Positions 8,301 through 15,086 of a stretch of 27,764 bases of DNA are shown here, in pieces. The number at the start of each line of letters is the position of its first letter. Within the stretch, counting starts at the first letter, position 1. The translations under genes and the position numbers were made by a program. The DNA is from a virus. Location of the stretch: positions 1-27,764 of the IMG/VR virus record IMGVR_UViG_3300042519_000691, one strand, 5' to 3'. The notes under the pieces were generated by a model that ran no database searches, was not told the DNA's origin, and was given only the letters and a program-made list of their open reading frames with translations.

Positions 8301-10502
8301 ACTACTGCTAAACAATATTTCAGAGAACCAGCATCACCTGCAGCTGCGACAAGACGTGATGTTGTAAAAGGAAGTGATGGTGCATATTATTTATGTAAGG
8401 TAAATCACACAACCGCAGTAGGTAGTGGGGGTGTTTCAACTAAACCAATTACTGGTGTTGATTATGCAACATATTGGGAATCATTTGGAGCAACATTTAG
8501 TTCAGTAGCAACCGATGTATTATTATCACAGGATGCAACTATTACAAGAGCATTAGTTATGGGTAGTGATGATGATGGTATTGGTATAATACGTTCCGTC
8601 GATGCAACTGCATTTAATGCAGGAGCTGGATTTTTTATGGATAAAACTGGAAGGGCTAGATTTGGAGACCCTACTGGAAATCAAATAAAATTTGATGGTA
8701 CTAATTTTGAAATCACAGGTTCAATAAACGCAACGGACGGACAAATTGGGGATTGGGTTATTGATGCTACTACAAGAGCATTAAGAGATACTGATTCTCA
8801 AATAATACTTGACCCAAATATTCCTGAAATACAATTTTATACTGGTAGTGGTGCTGGTAGGGTAAAAAAAGTAAGTATTTCTCCTGTAAAAGCATTATCA
8901 TCTCCAAGTGCTACACCTATAATATTATATCTTACTGGTTCATATACATTACCAACTCCATCTATAACAACCACAGCGGGCTATACTACTCAAGAAGTAA
9001 AATATTCGGCATATACAACTTCCGGTAGTGTATCGGATGGCGTAAATAATTTAGGTAGATATAACGTTACAGAACTTGGATTTGTACAAGTAACTGCGAA
9101 TATACCTACTTTCGAAGTAGAAACACCACCGAATTCAATATCACATACCACCACCTTTCCATCGTACTTCCCTCAATACTCAGAGCAAAAACACGGAGGA
9201 TACTCTAGTCCACAAACAGCGGTTGCGTATTTGTATTTAGAAGCTGTTAAGGTTAGTGATGATAGTGTAATAGGGCAGTCGTATATTGGTAATTCCAGTT
9301 CAACCGGAGAGTATGATGAGGGTAACTATTATATAGAAGATTTTTACTCCGTTACGGGTGATACTTTAATTATAAATGAATTTGGTGAAAGTATTTACGC
9401 AAAAGATGTTATCGTAGGACAAATTATTACGGCGTGGGATTGGCATAGTTCGTTTAAAAAATACAAAATAGAAAATATCAAAACCAGAACTGTTAATAAA
9501 ATATTCAAAGTATCAGCTGGCGGTAAGGAAGTGAAAGTTTCCGAAACACATGGATTTTGGCTAGACGGTAATGCAGAAATAAAAGTAAGTGATTTAATAC
9601 CGGGTGAAAGTAAAATAAATATAAAAGATGGCAATACTATAAAATTAGTAATTGTAGATAATGTTGAAATTATTGAAAGTGTTCAAACTGTATATACGTT
9701 TGTTGTACCTGTTGCACATAACTACATTTCAAATGATATAATATCACACAATCCTAGTTATTGGGCACTTACCCCTGCAAATACAATATCTGCAGTTTCG
9801 TATCCATTTACCGGTGGAGAAATTACAACCAATATATTCTTAAGTGCTACAGGATTGATAAGATTTAGATATGCATTTTATTTTTACGCAGCAGCGGGCA
9901 CCGCGGTAAGTTTAGGAGCGACTGTCGATAGTTATAGCACTTCAGTTTCAAATTGGACGTTTAATGCGTTTAGTACAATGACAGCACTCGGTGATACAAT
10001 GTCAATACTAGCTCCAGCCAACTTTGTTGAAATTAATGCAGGTGGTTTGCAAGTAATATCGGATTCGGATAAATATGTTAGAATACCAAGAAGAGCTACG
10101 GGAGCGGCTGTTGGGGATTTACTTAAGGTATTCGGTGGAAATATCAGAACGGATAATATACTACCAAATGATACTGGACGAACGGTTGGTTCATCTTATG
10201 AAAAGTATGATTATATGTATTCTGCGCATTACTATGGAACTCCATACGTTGCAGCCACGAACGGATATACATATTTAACAAATGGAATTATATTACAATG
10301 GGGATACCAAGCCTACACTACAACAGCAACACCTGTGGTATTTCCAATAACGTTCCCTAATGCTGTTTATTCAGTACATGTAACAACAAACAGACTCAAT
10401 TCGGGAGCAAATGGATATAATCATGCTGGTAGTCTAACAACAGCAGGATTTAGCGCAGTATTTGATGCAGTAGGTGGATGGTGGTCGGCAATTGGAGCTT
10501 AA
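2343..10502 (+). CDS. Giant tail fibre / receptor-binding adhesin with embedded Hint domain
   Basis: This 2719-residue protein is most likely a tail fibre or tail-tip adhesin. The N-terminal ~900 residues are beta-rich with no family I can name. Ig-like modules follow: three related units near residues 970-1370, then a tandem pair near 1371-1523 and 1529-1664 sharing GDII-W-TPA, IVY and TQS-S-Q. Three segments opening with R-G-x-W (near 1672, 1894 and 1974) resemble short carbohydrate-binding modules. Gly/Thr/Ser linkers (near 1819 and 1954) look collagen-like. A segment around 2060-2150 (GAGFFMDKTGRARFGDPTGN, then an I-TGSINATDG stretch) is typical of tail-tip proteins. A Hint domain occupies 2336-2470. 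The last ~75 residues (IILQWG, FPITFPNAVY) look like a gp53-like fibre tip. The next gene is a fibre chaperone. Composition is strongly Ser/Thr/Asn-rich with very few Cys. ATG at 2343 is preceded by AATAGGAACATAC, without a strong ribosome site. Confidence 0.85.
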   Translation: MARIKKYADNLTQNLTYFQTFVTDTNPNSDYFRITEFKESFTGGKNGFLIEGSEYLKESTDIKIEILDVEGNPIYFEPGNGVPEYYEGLSKVIAVYIYEDTPIGNAKITILGELKTYLDGDGIAQPIPSEWAGIYNVKWEREFKVNRLLSNEDKVRFYVRPEVTISEIVKPIFSNVVAPKTQSGIINGIAQVPVAGTSLTNYTSPRTYILETVGNSFWTGSIVGTYLDTNLLVSDATSPLGSAAPLIPYKPLVTQVINSREILVQPPYTEYGLVANTENATYTGIFNYTEGVDNLKTALTGSFAKITLADLTTFVGDCARVKIFRKSTADLSDFQFVQEIQLESNEILVDLASTTKNQENYGLFDNINFKEYWVTSSNDLDASFEQSFLFDSIKLNSTSGVNKFFTTKSLNINEGIEYSLNFNVRKEAIGNRSNYIEAYLSGSKQTIVNGSPATLQVKQSIVRLDTQNSLLEKQIITENIKAEEINNARLYFDIKGFDWHIADVSLKASQETAFSPDEITFIQSVPRSLPVETFIYRFEFYDINNNYIPVLVEETKTFDGGNLQRIQKGLVFSPRSLTFQFDSGSNPVPPTVVGFTVTKNLLTGSVNYTSQSFDFFGDELFASDYTASFTGQRYPGLLSDITSDAPTMTVGNFTGSRGDKLVQIVKITGEVEGYTDTVIFTKVLDGFGGVNYLIRPYRGTQIRNSSTSSLEIQAIRIDGVNDIQLSSLTKPEKGWPDKQLHIISRSADGAEKFVNLSYASSSGYVRGLITGSLGSGEINYNAIFNRDSIDFRRTIYLISSASAASSPAYIASASVVASQILEDLQDGLDSGVVIYNADSFTINPRTDKLFKPVFGFATASFAKRGTAAAEIDAVTASFQVYPSMSINRDWVPEYWMYYMTQSLDPTITVVAKDDNKILIPSQKPEGVESFYVRSPLNQTKNLTLTFTYTEPWTSASVSIDKTFTIVPEGKQGDESIVFEVSPISVVLGANSRGIVNDYRPSITDIRLKQGSKYLAFSSSAHVLDNLNTHGTFYIATASIIDTNVTAGNVQFTSSFLVPYTASLIVSASSNMTDLSGSIEYPLIIHPYFTSSIYSASVFVNYTKILEGAPPIQIIISPTSVALTADEVGYITPGGYSAANTTIQVKDGDDFLKLTTTESFANADTRKGTYTINSIAANAIQVTKIASSSLSGLTGTVTYNRFDYPFVSASALYTLQVYPYALGAGHQPTSSIFTRTQTFTKNVTPPKARSVDFKASAYTVNYDRNGRVSLASQSPIILSATAFNTTASADKVYIVISEIAQDGSESGESAPIPGAGNPVTFTLPDVNFEDVAPGSIKTFKVKITDGNPYTSPTVNPYRAEAQLTISGVKAGADSYKLVASNESTAITADLWGPTIFSNTGMKITTFNGTQQLINETSALPQANLFDENLDFEGNPIGVLGYSSASIVYKDNWIGLTGGTPPKLTALSNPASIGDIISWTTPATNTSGKIVYRVDFEGDSSTTDPLVRPLARQTQFVTQSISVQFTPPPPYDVKMTNENSSAVYKVAGTLSFAGTGTQIRVYRGGTELVNTNYNPLVPGPDLDAYGNYGYKDKCRISIDSYSSGIITLAGTLTGGNPVPGAPATMGDIIGWATPASNPSAQIVYEINCEGRQTFYKTQSLSIQYEGNVGPGLVMRGEWDATKDYYGSVENINDRLDVVTYQATSDDTKYYAAISGSGPNTWVNPTTSTFYRGVSPPAGFTFNVLAQAPTPSTTQVPPVAYWRYLGTQDFFVAAKLAIFEKSYVKNSINVGTKDTSGDFANIVINGGRPDPYIALGQVGSTAGTAGTSGTSTTGSGVIGYDKPGIFLGMYENGSFGTTGRFSIKTTSTSGKGMSWDGDVLTIIGAIRQIQPGVSEGSLRGAWTSGDTYYTNDIVSYGGQSWRCTSAQAQNYQNIATNDTNALTGYPGSGPWAIAASAGTSGTSGALGATGGPGPGVVYRGPWAQFESDGTTAKQYFREPASPAAATRRDVVKGSDGAYYLCKVNHTTAVGSGGVSTKPITGVDYATYWESFGATFSSVATDVLLSQDATITRALVMGSDDDGIGIIRSVDATAFNAGAGFFMDKTGRARFGDPTGNQIKFDGTNFEITGSINATDGQIGDWVIDATTRALRDTDSQIILDPNIPEIQFYTGSGAGRVKKVSISPVKALSSPSATPIILYLTGSYTLPTPSITTTAGYTTQEVKYSAYTTSGSVSDGVNNLGRYNVTELGFVQVTANIPTFEVETPPNSISHTTTFPSYFPQYSEQKHGGYSSPQTAVAYLYLEAVKVSDDSVIGQSYIGNSSSTGEYDEGNYYIEDFYSVTGDTLIINEFGESIYAKDVIVGQIITAWDWHSSFKKYKIENIKTRTVNKIFKVSAGGKEVKVSETHGFWLDGNAEIKVSDLIPGESKINIKDGNTIKLVIVDNVEIIESVQTVYTFVVPVAHNYISNDIISHNPSYWALTPANTISAVSYPFTGGEITTNIFLSATGLIRFRYAFYFYAAAGTAVSLGATVDSYSTSVSNWTFNAFSTMTALGDTMSILAPANFVEINAGGLQVISDSDKYVRIPRRATGAAVGDLLKVFGGNIRTDNILPNDTGRTVGSSYEKYDYMYSAHYYGTPYVAATNGYTYLTNGIILQWGYQAYTTTATPVVFPITFPNAVYSVHVTTNRLNSGANGYNHAGSLTTAGFSAVFDAVGGWWSAIGA
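9348..9752 (+). other. Hint / intein-like (BIL-type) domain inside the fibre
   Basis: Residues 2336-2470 of the fibre form a 135-residue Hint module without a homing endonuclease. Block A reads SVTGDTLI, with Ser in place of the usual Cys1. Block B is represented by SETH (S/T-x-x-H). Block F reads VYTFVVPVAHNYI, and block G ends IISHN. The residue after the terminal Asn is Pro, not the Cys/Ser/Thr that class 1 inteins need for splicing. Length and motif order match mini-inteins and bacterial intein-like domains. Full splicing therefore looks unlikely; C-terminal cleavage by Asn cyclisation, or a degenerate module, is more plausible. Cleavage there would release a 249-residue tip fragment. Confidence 0.8.
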
Positions 10503-10516
10503 AAAAATAAAAATAT

Positions 10517-10888
10517 ATGATTTACTACGCAACATTTAATGAGACAGGTGATTATACCGGATTCTATACTGAAGAAATACATGGTGATAACATACCAACA
10601 CCAAATGTAGAATTGACAGAAGAGCAATGGAAAGAAGCTACTACTGGTAGATATAAATTAATAGATGGAGTGCACACACATACTCCACTTATACAAGAAG
10701 AAATAGATGCTAACGAATTGGCAATAGTTAAAAGTAATAGAAACAATTTACTTAACCAATCGGATTGGACACAATTGCCAAATAATCCACTAACATCTGA
10801 AAAGCAGGAAGAATGGGCGGTTTATAGACAACAATTAAGGGATATACCGGAAACAATTCCATATGTATTTCCAACTCCTCCACTTTAG
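10517..10888 (+). CDS. Tail fibre assembly chaperone (Phage_tail_APC-like)
   Basis: This 123-residue protein follows the fibre gene by 14 bases, the usual place for a dedicated fibre folding chaperone. The C-terminal half (about residues 72-110) contains RNNLLNQSDWTQLPNNPL and WAVYRQQLRDIPE, the hallmark R-x-x-L-L-x-x-SDW-x-x-x-x-x-x-P and W-x-x-YR-x-x-LRDIP pattern of phage tail assembly chaperones. The N-terminal half starts MIYYATFNETGDYTGFYTEE, like other fibre-assembly proteins that carry a host-sequence adaptor domain. It probably acts in the cytoplasm on the fibre C-terminus and is not expected in the virion. It has no separate promoter that I can see, so it is likely cotranscribed with the fibre. 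Confidence 0.8.
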   Translation: MIYYATFNETGDYTGFYTEEIHGDNIPTPNVELTEEQWKEATTGRYKLIDGVHTHTPLIQEEIDANELAIVKSNRNNLLNQSDWTQLPNNPLTSEKQEEWAVYRQQLRDIPETIPYVFPTPPL

Positions 10889-10922
10889 TATATTAGTATT
10901 CCAGTATAAAAAAATTAAAAAT

Positions 10923-10941
10923 ATATACTTATATATAAATA
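10923..10941 (+). promoter_or_regulatory. Late promoter motif (ATATACTTATATATA overlapping TATAAATA)
   Basis: The 15-mer ATATACTTATATATA at 10923-10937 is identical to copies at 14627 and 18158. It overlaps an exact T4 late box TATAAATA at 10934-10941. The start codon at 10949 begins only 7 bases after the box, so a transcript starting at the usual distance would be nearly leaderless. Confidence 0.6.
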
Positions 10942-10948
10942 CTAACTC

Positions 10949-11233
10949 ATGGCACAAAAGACCGAACAATTACCAAAGGAAACATTAGATACTCTAATAT
11001 CATACCAAACTCAAGCAAACGAATTGATATTAAATTTAGGACAAATTCATTTAAGAATTAGAGAATTGCAATTGGAAATTAAAAAATTGGAATCTGTTAA
11101 GGAAAATATAGAAACCGAATCTGACAAAATTGGATTGGAATTTAATCAAGTTATCAAAGATTTGGAAAACTTATATCCAAAGGGAGAAGTTGATTTGCAA
11201 GAAGGTGTTGTTTTATTTGAATCTGCAGAATAA
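10949..11233 (+). CDS. Small coiled-coil protein, paralogue of the 14663 gene
   Basis: The 94-residue product is charged and predicted to be almost entirely helical, with a coiled coil from about residue 20 to 75. It ends in YPKGEVDLQEGVVLFES. It is related to the 130-residue protein at 14663-15055: both share GQI-LR--E-Q, a central coiled coil, a YP-G--(D/N)LQ-G segment and similar spacing. Each copy is preceded by the same 15-base promoter motif. The function is not recognised. The late-type promoter and flanking structural genes suggest a small virion or morphogenesis component. It has no membrane segment, signal peptide or cysteine. Confidence 0.75.
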   Translation: MAQKTEQLPKETLDTLISYQTQANELILNLGQIHLRIRELQLEIKKLESVKENIETESDKIGLEFNQVIKDLENLYPKGEVDLQEGVVLFESAE

Positions 11234-11238
11234 ATAAA

Positions 11239-11270
11239 TTTGGTGCTTTCAATATAATTTCGTATCTTTG
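11239..11270 (+). promoter_or_regulatory. Bacteroidota-type housekeeping promoter
   Basis: TTTG at 11239-11242 and TATCTTTG at 11263-11270 are separated by 20 bases, matching the -33/-7 consensus (TTTG, 19-21 bases, TAnnTTTG) of the primary sigma factor in Bacteroidota. The glycosyltransferase start codon follows 17 bases later. This is the strongest host clue in the window. Confidence 0.75.
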
Positions 11271-11287
11271 TTACAATTAATAAAAAT

Positions 11288-13465
11288 ATGTTAAAAAAGA
11301 AGTTACTCTATGTTGCTCCCCATTTATCTACCGGAGGACAACCACAATACCTATATAAGCAGGTAAAAGAATTCATAAAAGATTTTGAGATTGAAGTTGT
11401 TGAAATAAACAATAGCGGTGGTGATGCGTTTGTTGTTCAAAAAAATAGAATCAAATCGTTAGTACCTATACATACATTGGGGGATGATAAATCTACGATA
11501 CTAGAGATAATTCAGAAATTTAATCCTGATATTATACATTTTCAAGAAATACCAGAATTTGATTTAGCTCCATTTGTATTAGATAAAATATTTGAAAAAA
11601 ATAGGTCATATTTTATTGTAGCATCTACACATGGTTCATTAACTAACCCATCTGAAATATCTTACCATCCTGATAAATACATTTTAGTATCAGAATGGAG
11701 TAGACAGAGATTTATTGAAACTGGAGTAGAAACCGACATATGGCAATATCCTATTGAAGATTATGTATTTGATAAAGAGGCTGCACAAAAGGAATTAGGA
11801 TTAGACCCAACTTGGAAGCATGTACTTAATGTTGGGTTATTTGCACCAGGTAAAAATCAAGGAGAAATATTTGCAATAGCAACTCAACTACAAAAATATA
11901 AAATTAAATTTCACTTCGTAGGAAATCAGGCCGGAAATTTTGAACATTATTGGGGCCCATTGATGGAGCATGTTCCTGAAAATTGTGTAATATGGGGAGA
12001 ACGAACCGATGTGGATACATTTTATTCTGCAGTAGATATGTTTTATTTTGCATCTAAACTAGAATTAAATCCACTTTCAATAAAAGAAGCACTTTCATAT
12101 AAACTTCCTTGTATATTTAGAAAATTGCATACATATTTGGATACATATGATAATAATCCATTGGTAACTTATATTGATGACGATTTAAAATTAATTAAAA
12201 GAATTATATTAGAAAAACTACAACCGCAATTTAATGAAATACCTGGTTGGTTTTCATACGAAGATATATATAACGATGTAGTTACTTTATTAAATAACGA
12301 AGATACATTTGTTGAAGTAGGAACTTGGTTTGGTAAGTCTACAAATTATATGGCAAGTAAGATTAAAGAATCTGGTAAAGATATAAAATTTACAACCATA
12401 GATACATTCAAAGGAACTGATAATGAAACATTGCATAAAAATATAGTAGATAGTTTTAGTGGAGATATATTTTATGAGTTCATAGATAACACAGTCCTAT
12501 CAAATAATTACGGCTCATTCGATATTATAAAAGACACATCTCATAATGCATCTAATAACTTTTCAAACAATAGTATAAATTATATAATGTTAGATGCTGG
12601 ACATAGTTACGAAGATGTAAAAAATGATATTAATGTTTGGTACAAAAAAGTAAAACCAGGTGGTGTTATTAGTGGTGATGATTATGGAGGAACTTTCTTT
12701 CCTGGAGTTACCCAAGCAGCGGATGAATACTTTTATAAACAATTCAATAGAGGATTTAGAACTTGGTATCGTAAAAAACCTCGTATTCAAATAAAACATA
12801 TGTTGACTAGACCCAATGATATGAGAGAAAGAGTATCTATTCAATCTATTAAACAATTGGAAAAATATGGAATGTATTACGAACCGATTGTAAATCAACC
12901 ATACGAGGGATTTGCACCAGCTGAAAATTGTAGAAGGCCAGAACATATAAGTAAAGATAATAAGCCGGGTGAGTTATACCCTGGTGCAGGTTTAGGATGG
13001 ATGACTGGTAGACACTATGGTTGCTACTTAGCACATAGAATGGCATTGGAAACTATGGATACTGAAAAATTTGATTACACTTTAGTATTTGAAGCAGATG
13101 CATTTATCTATACGGGTTTGGAAGAATTTGTTGAAATAGTACATAAAGCATGTTTCTTATCAGAAAGAGATAATGTTCCATTTATTTCATTTGCAGATAA
13201 CCCATCAAGAGAAAAAACAAAAATTGATGAGTTGTTTTCAAAGACAGCAGCGAATCAAGACCTTGCACATTGTTATTTAATTCCAAATAGAGAAAAACAA
13301 TGGTGGGCCGATAGATTAAAAGATTGTGGTTGGGATGTTGGTGATTTGTGGTTTAATCATGTATTTATCAATCACCCAAGACCAAGATATACAACAAACA
13401 AAATGTATAGTAAGCAAGCAGAGGGATTCTCTTTATTGGATTTAACAGTTAAAACTTGGAGTTAA
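11288..13465 (+). CDS. Three-domain GT4 glycosyltransferase - methyltransferase - GT25-like glycosyltransferase
   Basis: The 725-residue protein appears to fuse three enzymes of glycan assembly. Residues 1-300 are a GT4-type, GT-B fold glycosyltransferase: the start KKKLLYVAPHLSTGGQPQYL is typical, and the E-x7-E donor-binding motif is Glu259/Glu267. Residues about 325-500 are a class I SAM-dependent methyltransferase: motif I is EVGTWFGKS from Glu343, followed by LDAGHSYEDV (Asp436, His439) and PGGVISGDDY. Residues about 505-725 resemble GT25 (LPS-type) transferases: RPNDMRERV at 508, GCYLAHRMAL, and an acidic E-A-D metal-site candidate at 602-604. The stop overlaps the next start by one base, so the two genes are probably translationally coupled. 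A host-type promoter drives the pair. Acceptor and donor sugars are unknown; phage fibre and host surface glycans are both possible. Confidence 0.8.
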   Translation: MLKKKLLYVAPHLSTGGQPQYLYKQVKEFIKDFEIEVVEINNSGGDAFVVQKNRIKSLVPIHTLGDDKSTILEIIQKFNPDIIHFQEIPEFDLAPFVLDKIFEKNRSYFIVASTHGSLTNPSEISYHPDKYILVSEWSRQRFIETGVETDIWQYPIEDYVFDKEAAQKELGLDPTWKHVLNVGLFAPGKNQGEIFAIATQLQKYKIKFHFVGNQAGNFEHYWGPLMEHVPENCVIWGERTDVDTFYSAVDMFYFASKLELNPLSIKEALSYKLPCIFRKLHTYLDTYDNNPLVTYIDDDLKLIKRIILEKLQPQFNEIPGWFSYEDIYNDVVTLLNNEDTFVEVGTWFGKSTNYMASKIKESGKDIKFTTIDTFKGTDNETLHKNIVDSFSGDIFYEFIDNTVLSNNYGSFDIIKDTSHNASNNFSNNSINYIMLDAGHSYEDVKNDINVWYKKVKPGGVISGDDYGGTFFPGVTQAADEYFYKQFNRGFRTWYRKKPRIQIKHMLTRPNDMRERVSIQSIKQLEKYGMYYEPIVNQPYEGFAPAENCRRPEHISKDNKPGELYPGAGLGWMTGRHYGCYLAHRMALETMDTEKFDYTLVFEADAFIYTGLEEFVEIVHKACFLSERDNVPFISFADNPSREKTKIDELFSKTAANQDLAHCYLIPNREKQWWADRLKDCGWDVGDLWFNHVFINHPRPRYTTNKMYSKQAEGFSLLDLTVKTWS

Positions 13466-14613
13466 TGATATACGATAATTTAAAAAAGAACAAAAATAAT
13501 ATAGTTGAGGTACAAAACAAAGTGATAGTTCATTTTGTTAAAGGACCGTATGTAGAAATAAAAGGAAGTAAGGCTTCGGAATATAAAGTTGAATTTATAG
13601 ATAATAAAACCAATAAAATACATTATGCAGCAACTATAAAAAACAATTGTTGGTGTAAATCAAATATTGAATATTTTGTAGAATGGAAAATAAAAATTTA
13701 TGAAAATGATAAATTATGGTATGAGTACATTTATAATGCAAAAGGTAAGCGTGTTTATATAGCAATGGATTCAAAGGCATTAGGGGATTCTTTGGCATGG
13801 GTAGCGTATGTTGAAGAATTTAGAAAAAAACACGAATGTGAAGTAACAACTTCAACATTTATGAACGATATGTTTATACAACAATATCCCAATGTAACAT
13901 TTGTATCACCAGGAACTCCTGTTGAAAATCTTTACGCGATGTATTGTGTTGGATTATTTTACAATGATGATAGTTCTATAAATTTAATGAAAAATCCAAT
14001 AGACCCTAAAACACAAACAATGCAAAAAATGTGTTCCGATATATTGGGATTGGATTTCATAGAAGTTAGAACTAAAATAAAAAAACGAAATATAAAAATA
14101 GACCCAAATCTTAAACAAGTTTGTATTGGTATATTTGGGACCGCTCAATCTAAATTTTGGAATAACCCAACAGGATGGCAAGATGTTGTTAATTGGTTAA
14201 AGGAACGTGGGTATGTTGTAAAATTACTTTCGAGAGAGGGTGATGATTATATGGGAAATAAATTACCAAACGGAATTGTACAACATCCCAATGGACCATT
14301 AGAATTGGTAATGGATGAAATGTTAAAATCAAAAGCATTTATTGGTATTGGTAGTGGATTGAGTTGGTTGAGTTGGAGTTTAAATGTTCCAACTGTATTG
14401 ATTAGTGGATTCTCATACGATTGGGCCGAGATGAAAGATTGTTATAGAGTAGCAGCACCAAAAGGTAAATGTGAGGGATGTTTTAATAGACTTAGATTGG
14501 ATCCTGGTGATTGGAATTGGTGTCCGGACCATAAGGGAACTGATAGACAATTTGAGTGTACAAACTCAATAACATCAGAAATGGTAATAAAAGAATTGGA
14601 AAAATTCTTATAA
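13465..14613 (+). CDS. TibC-like protein O-heptosyltransferase homologue (BAHT/GT9-type)
   Basis: I take the ATG at 13465, which shares its A with the upstream stop (TAATG), rather than an in-frame TTG at 13456. The 382-residue product resembles bacterial autotransporter heptosyltransferases such as TibC, which O-glycosylate Ser residues of strand-loop-strand adhesins. Visible signatures are an N-terminal beta domain (VHFVKGPYVEIKG), SKALGDSLAWVAYVEEFRKK, a late GIGSGLSWLSW nucleotide-sugar loop, and a C-terminal four-cysteine finger. The finger has Cys336 and Cys339 as CxxC, Cys353 in WCPDHKGT and Cys365 in QFEC; in TibC the equivalent cysteines bind iron. These features are rare outside this family. 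Donor sugar is unproven. Its proximity to a huge Ser/Thr-rich fibre makes that fibre a candidate substrate. Confidence 0.8.
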   Translation: MIYDNLKKNKNNIVEVQNKVIVHFVKGPYVEIKGSKASEYKVEFIDNKTNKIHYAATIKNNCWCKSNIEYFVEWKIKIYENDKLWYEYIYNAKGKRVYIAMDSKALGDSLAWVAYVEEFRKKHECEVTTSTFMNDMFIQQYPNVTFVSPGTPVENLYAMYCVGLFYNDDSSINLMKNPIDPKTQTMQKMCSDILGLDFIEVRTKIKKRNIKIDPNLKQVCIGIFGTAQSKFWNNPTGWQDVVNWLKERGYVVKLLSREGDDYMGNKLPNGIVQHPNGPLELVMDEMLKSKAFIGIGSGLSWLSWSLNVPTVLISGFSYDWAEMKDCYRVAAPKGKCEGCFNRLRLDPGDWNWCPDHKGTDRQFECTNSITSEMVIKELEKFL

Positions 14614-14626
14614 AAAATAAAAAACA

Positions 14627-14647
14627 ATATACTTATATATATAAACA
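14627..14647 (+). promoter_or_regulatory. Late promoter motif (ATATACTTATATATA plus TATAAACA)
   Basis: This is the second exact copy of ATATACTTATATATA (14627-14641), running into TATAAACA, one base from the T4 late box. The start codon at 14663 follows 15 bases after the box. Confidence 0.55.
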
Positions 14648-14662
14648 ATAAAAAACAAAATT

Positions 14663-15055
14663 ATGGCAGGATTAGATAACATTCCACAAAAAACAACAGT
14701 TGAGATTGAAATCGTTAAATTAGACGAAAATGTGCTAGAAAGTATTAAAGATTTAAATCAAAAATCTGCAGGTATCATTAATGAATTTGGACAAATCTAT
14801 CTTAGAAAAAAAGAAATCCAAGATGAATTAACCGGATTGGATGATGTTTTGCAAAAAGGTGAAGATGAGTTTAAATCTATTAATTTTCAATTGAAAGAAA
14901 TCATTGAGGCTTTGGATGATAGATACCCACAAGGTAGAATTAACTTACAAGACGGTACAATTCAATATCAACCAGGTGCACCAACTAGAAAACAACAAGC
15001 TGAACAGCAAGCACAACAATCTTCTGGAAGCGGAATGAAAGTAGTAAAACAATAA
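14663..15055 (+). CDS. Coiled-coil protein, paralogue of the 10949 gene
   Basis: The 130-residue product shares GQIYLRKKEIQ, a central coiled coil and YPQGRINLQDGTIQ with the 94-residue protein at 10949-11233, with conserved order and spacing. It differs by an N-terminal extension of about 15 residues and a C-terminal tail rich in Gln, Ser and Gly (from about residue 110) that looks disordered. The two genes flank the glycosylation island and both have the same promoter motif, so they probably arose by duplication, and the island may have inserted between them. Function is not recognised; a small structural or morphogenesis role is an inference from context. Confidence 0.75.
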   Translation: MAGLDNIPQKTTVEIEIVKLDENVLESIKDLNQKSAGIINEFGQIYLRKKEIQDELTGLDDVLQKGEDEFKSINFQLKEIIEALDDRYPQGRINLQDGTIQYQPGAPTRKQQAEQQAQQSSGSGMKVVKQ

Positions 15056-15086
15056 TATCGAATATTTATATAGCAAGAACTATATA

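Noticed and set aside
9348-9752. Active, canonical splicing intein
   Set aside because: The +1 residue is Pro and no Cys/Ser/Thr nucleophile is available at the junction, so standard class 1 splicing is unlikely.
12590-13046. Minus-strand frames of 118 and 65 codons opposite the GT fusion
   Set aside because: They overlap strongly conserved methyltransferase and GT25-like motifs on the plus strand and show no protein-like motifs themselves.
13456-13464. Upstream TTG start for the TibC-like gene
   Set aside because: The ATG at 13465 overlaps the previous stop in a TAATG arrangement typical of coupled genes; the TTG adds only three residues and has no ribosome site.
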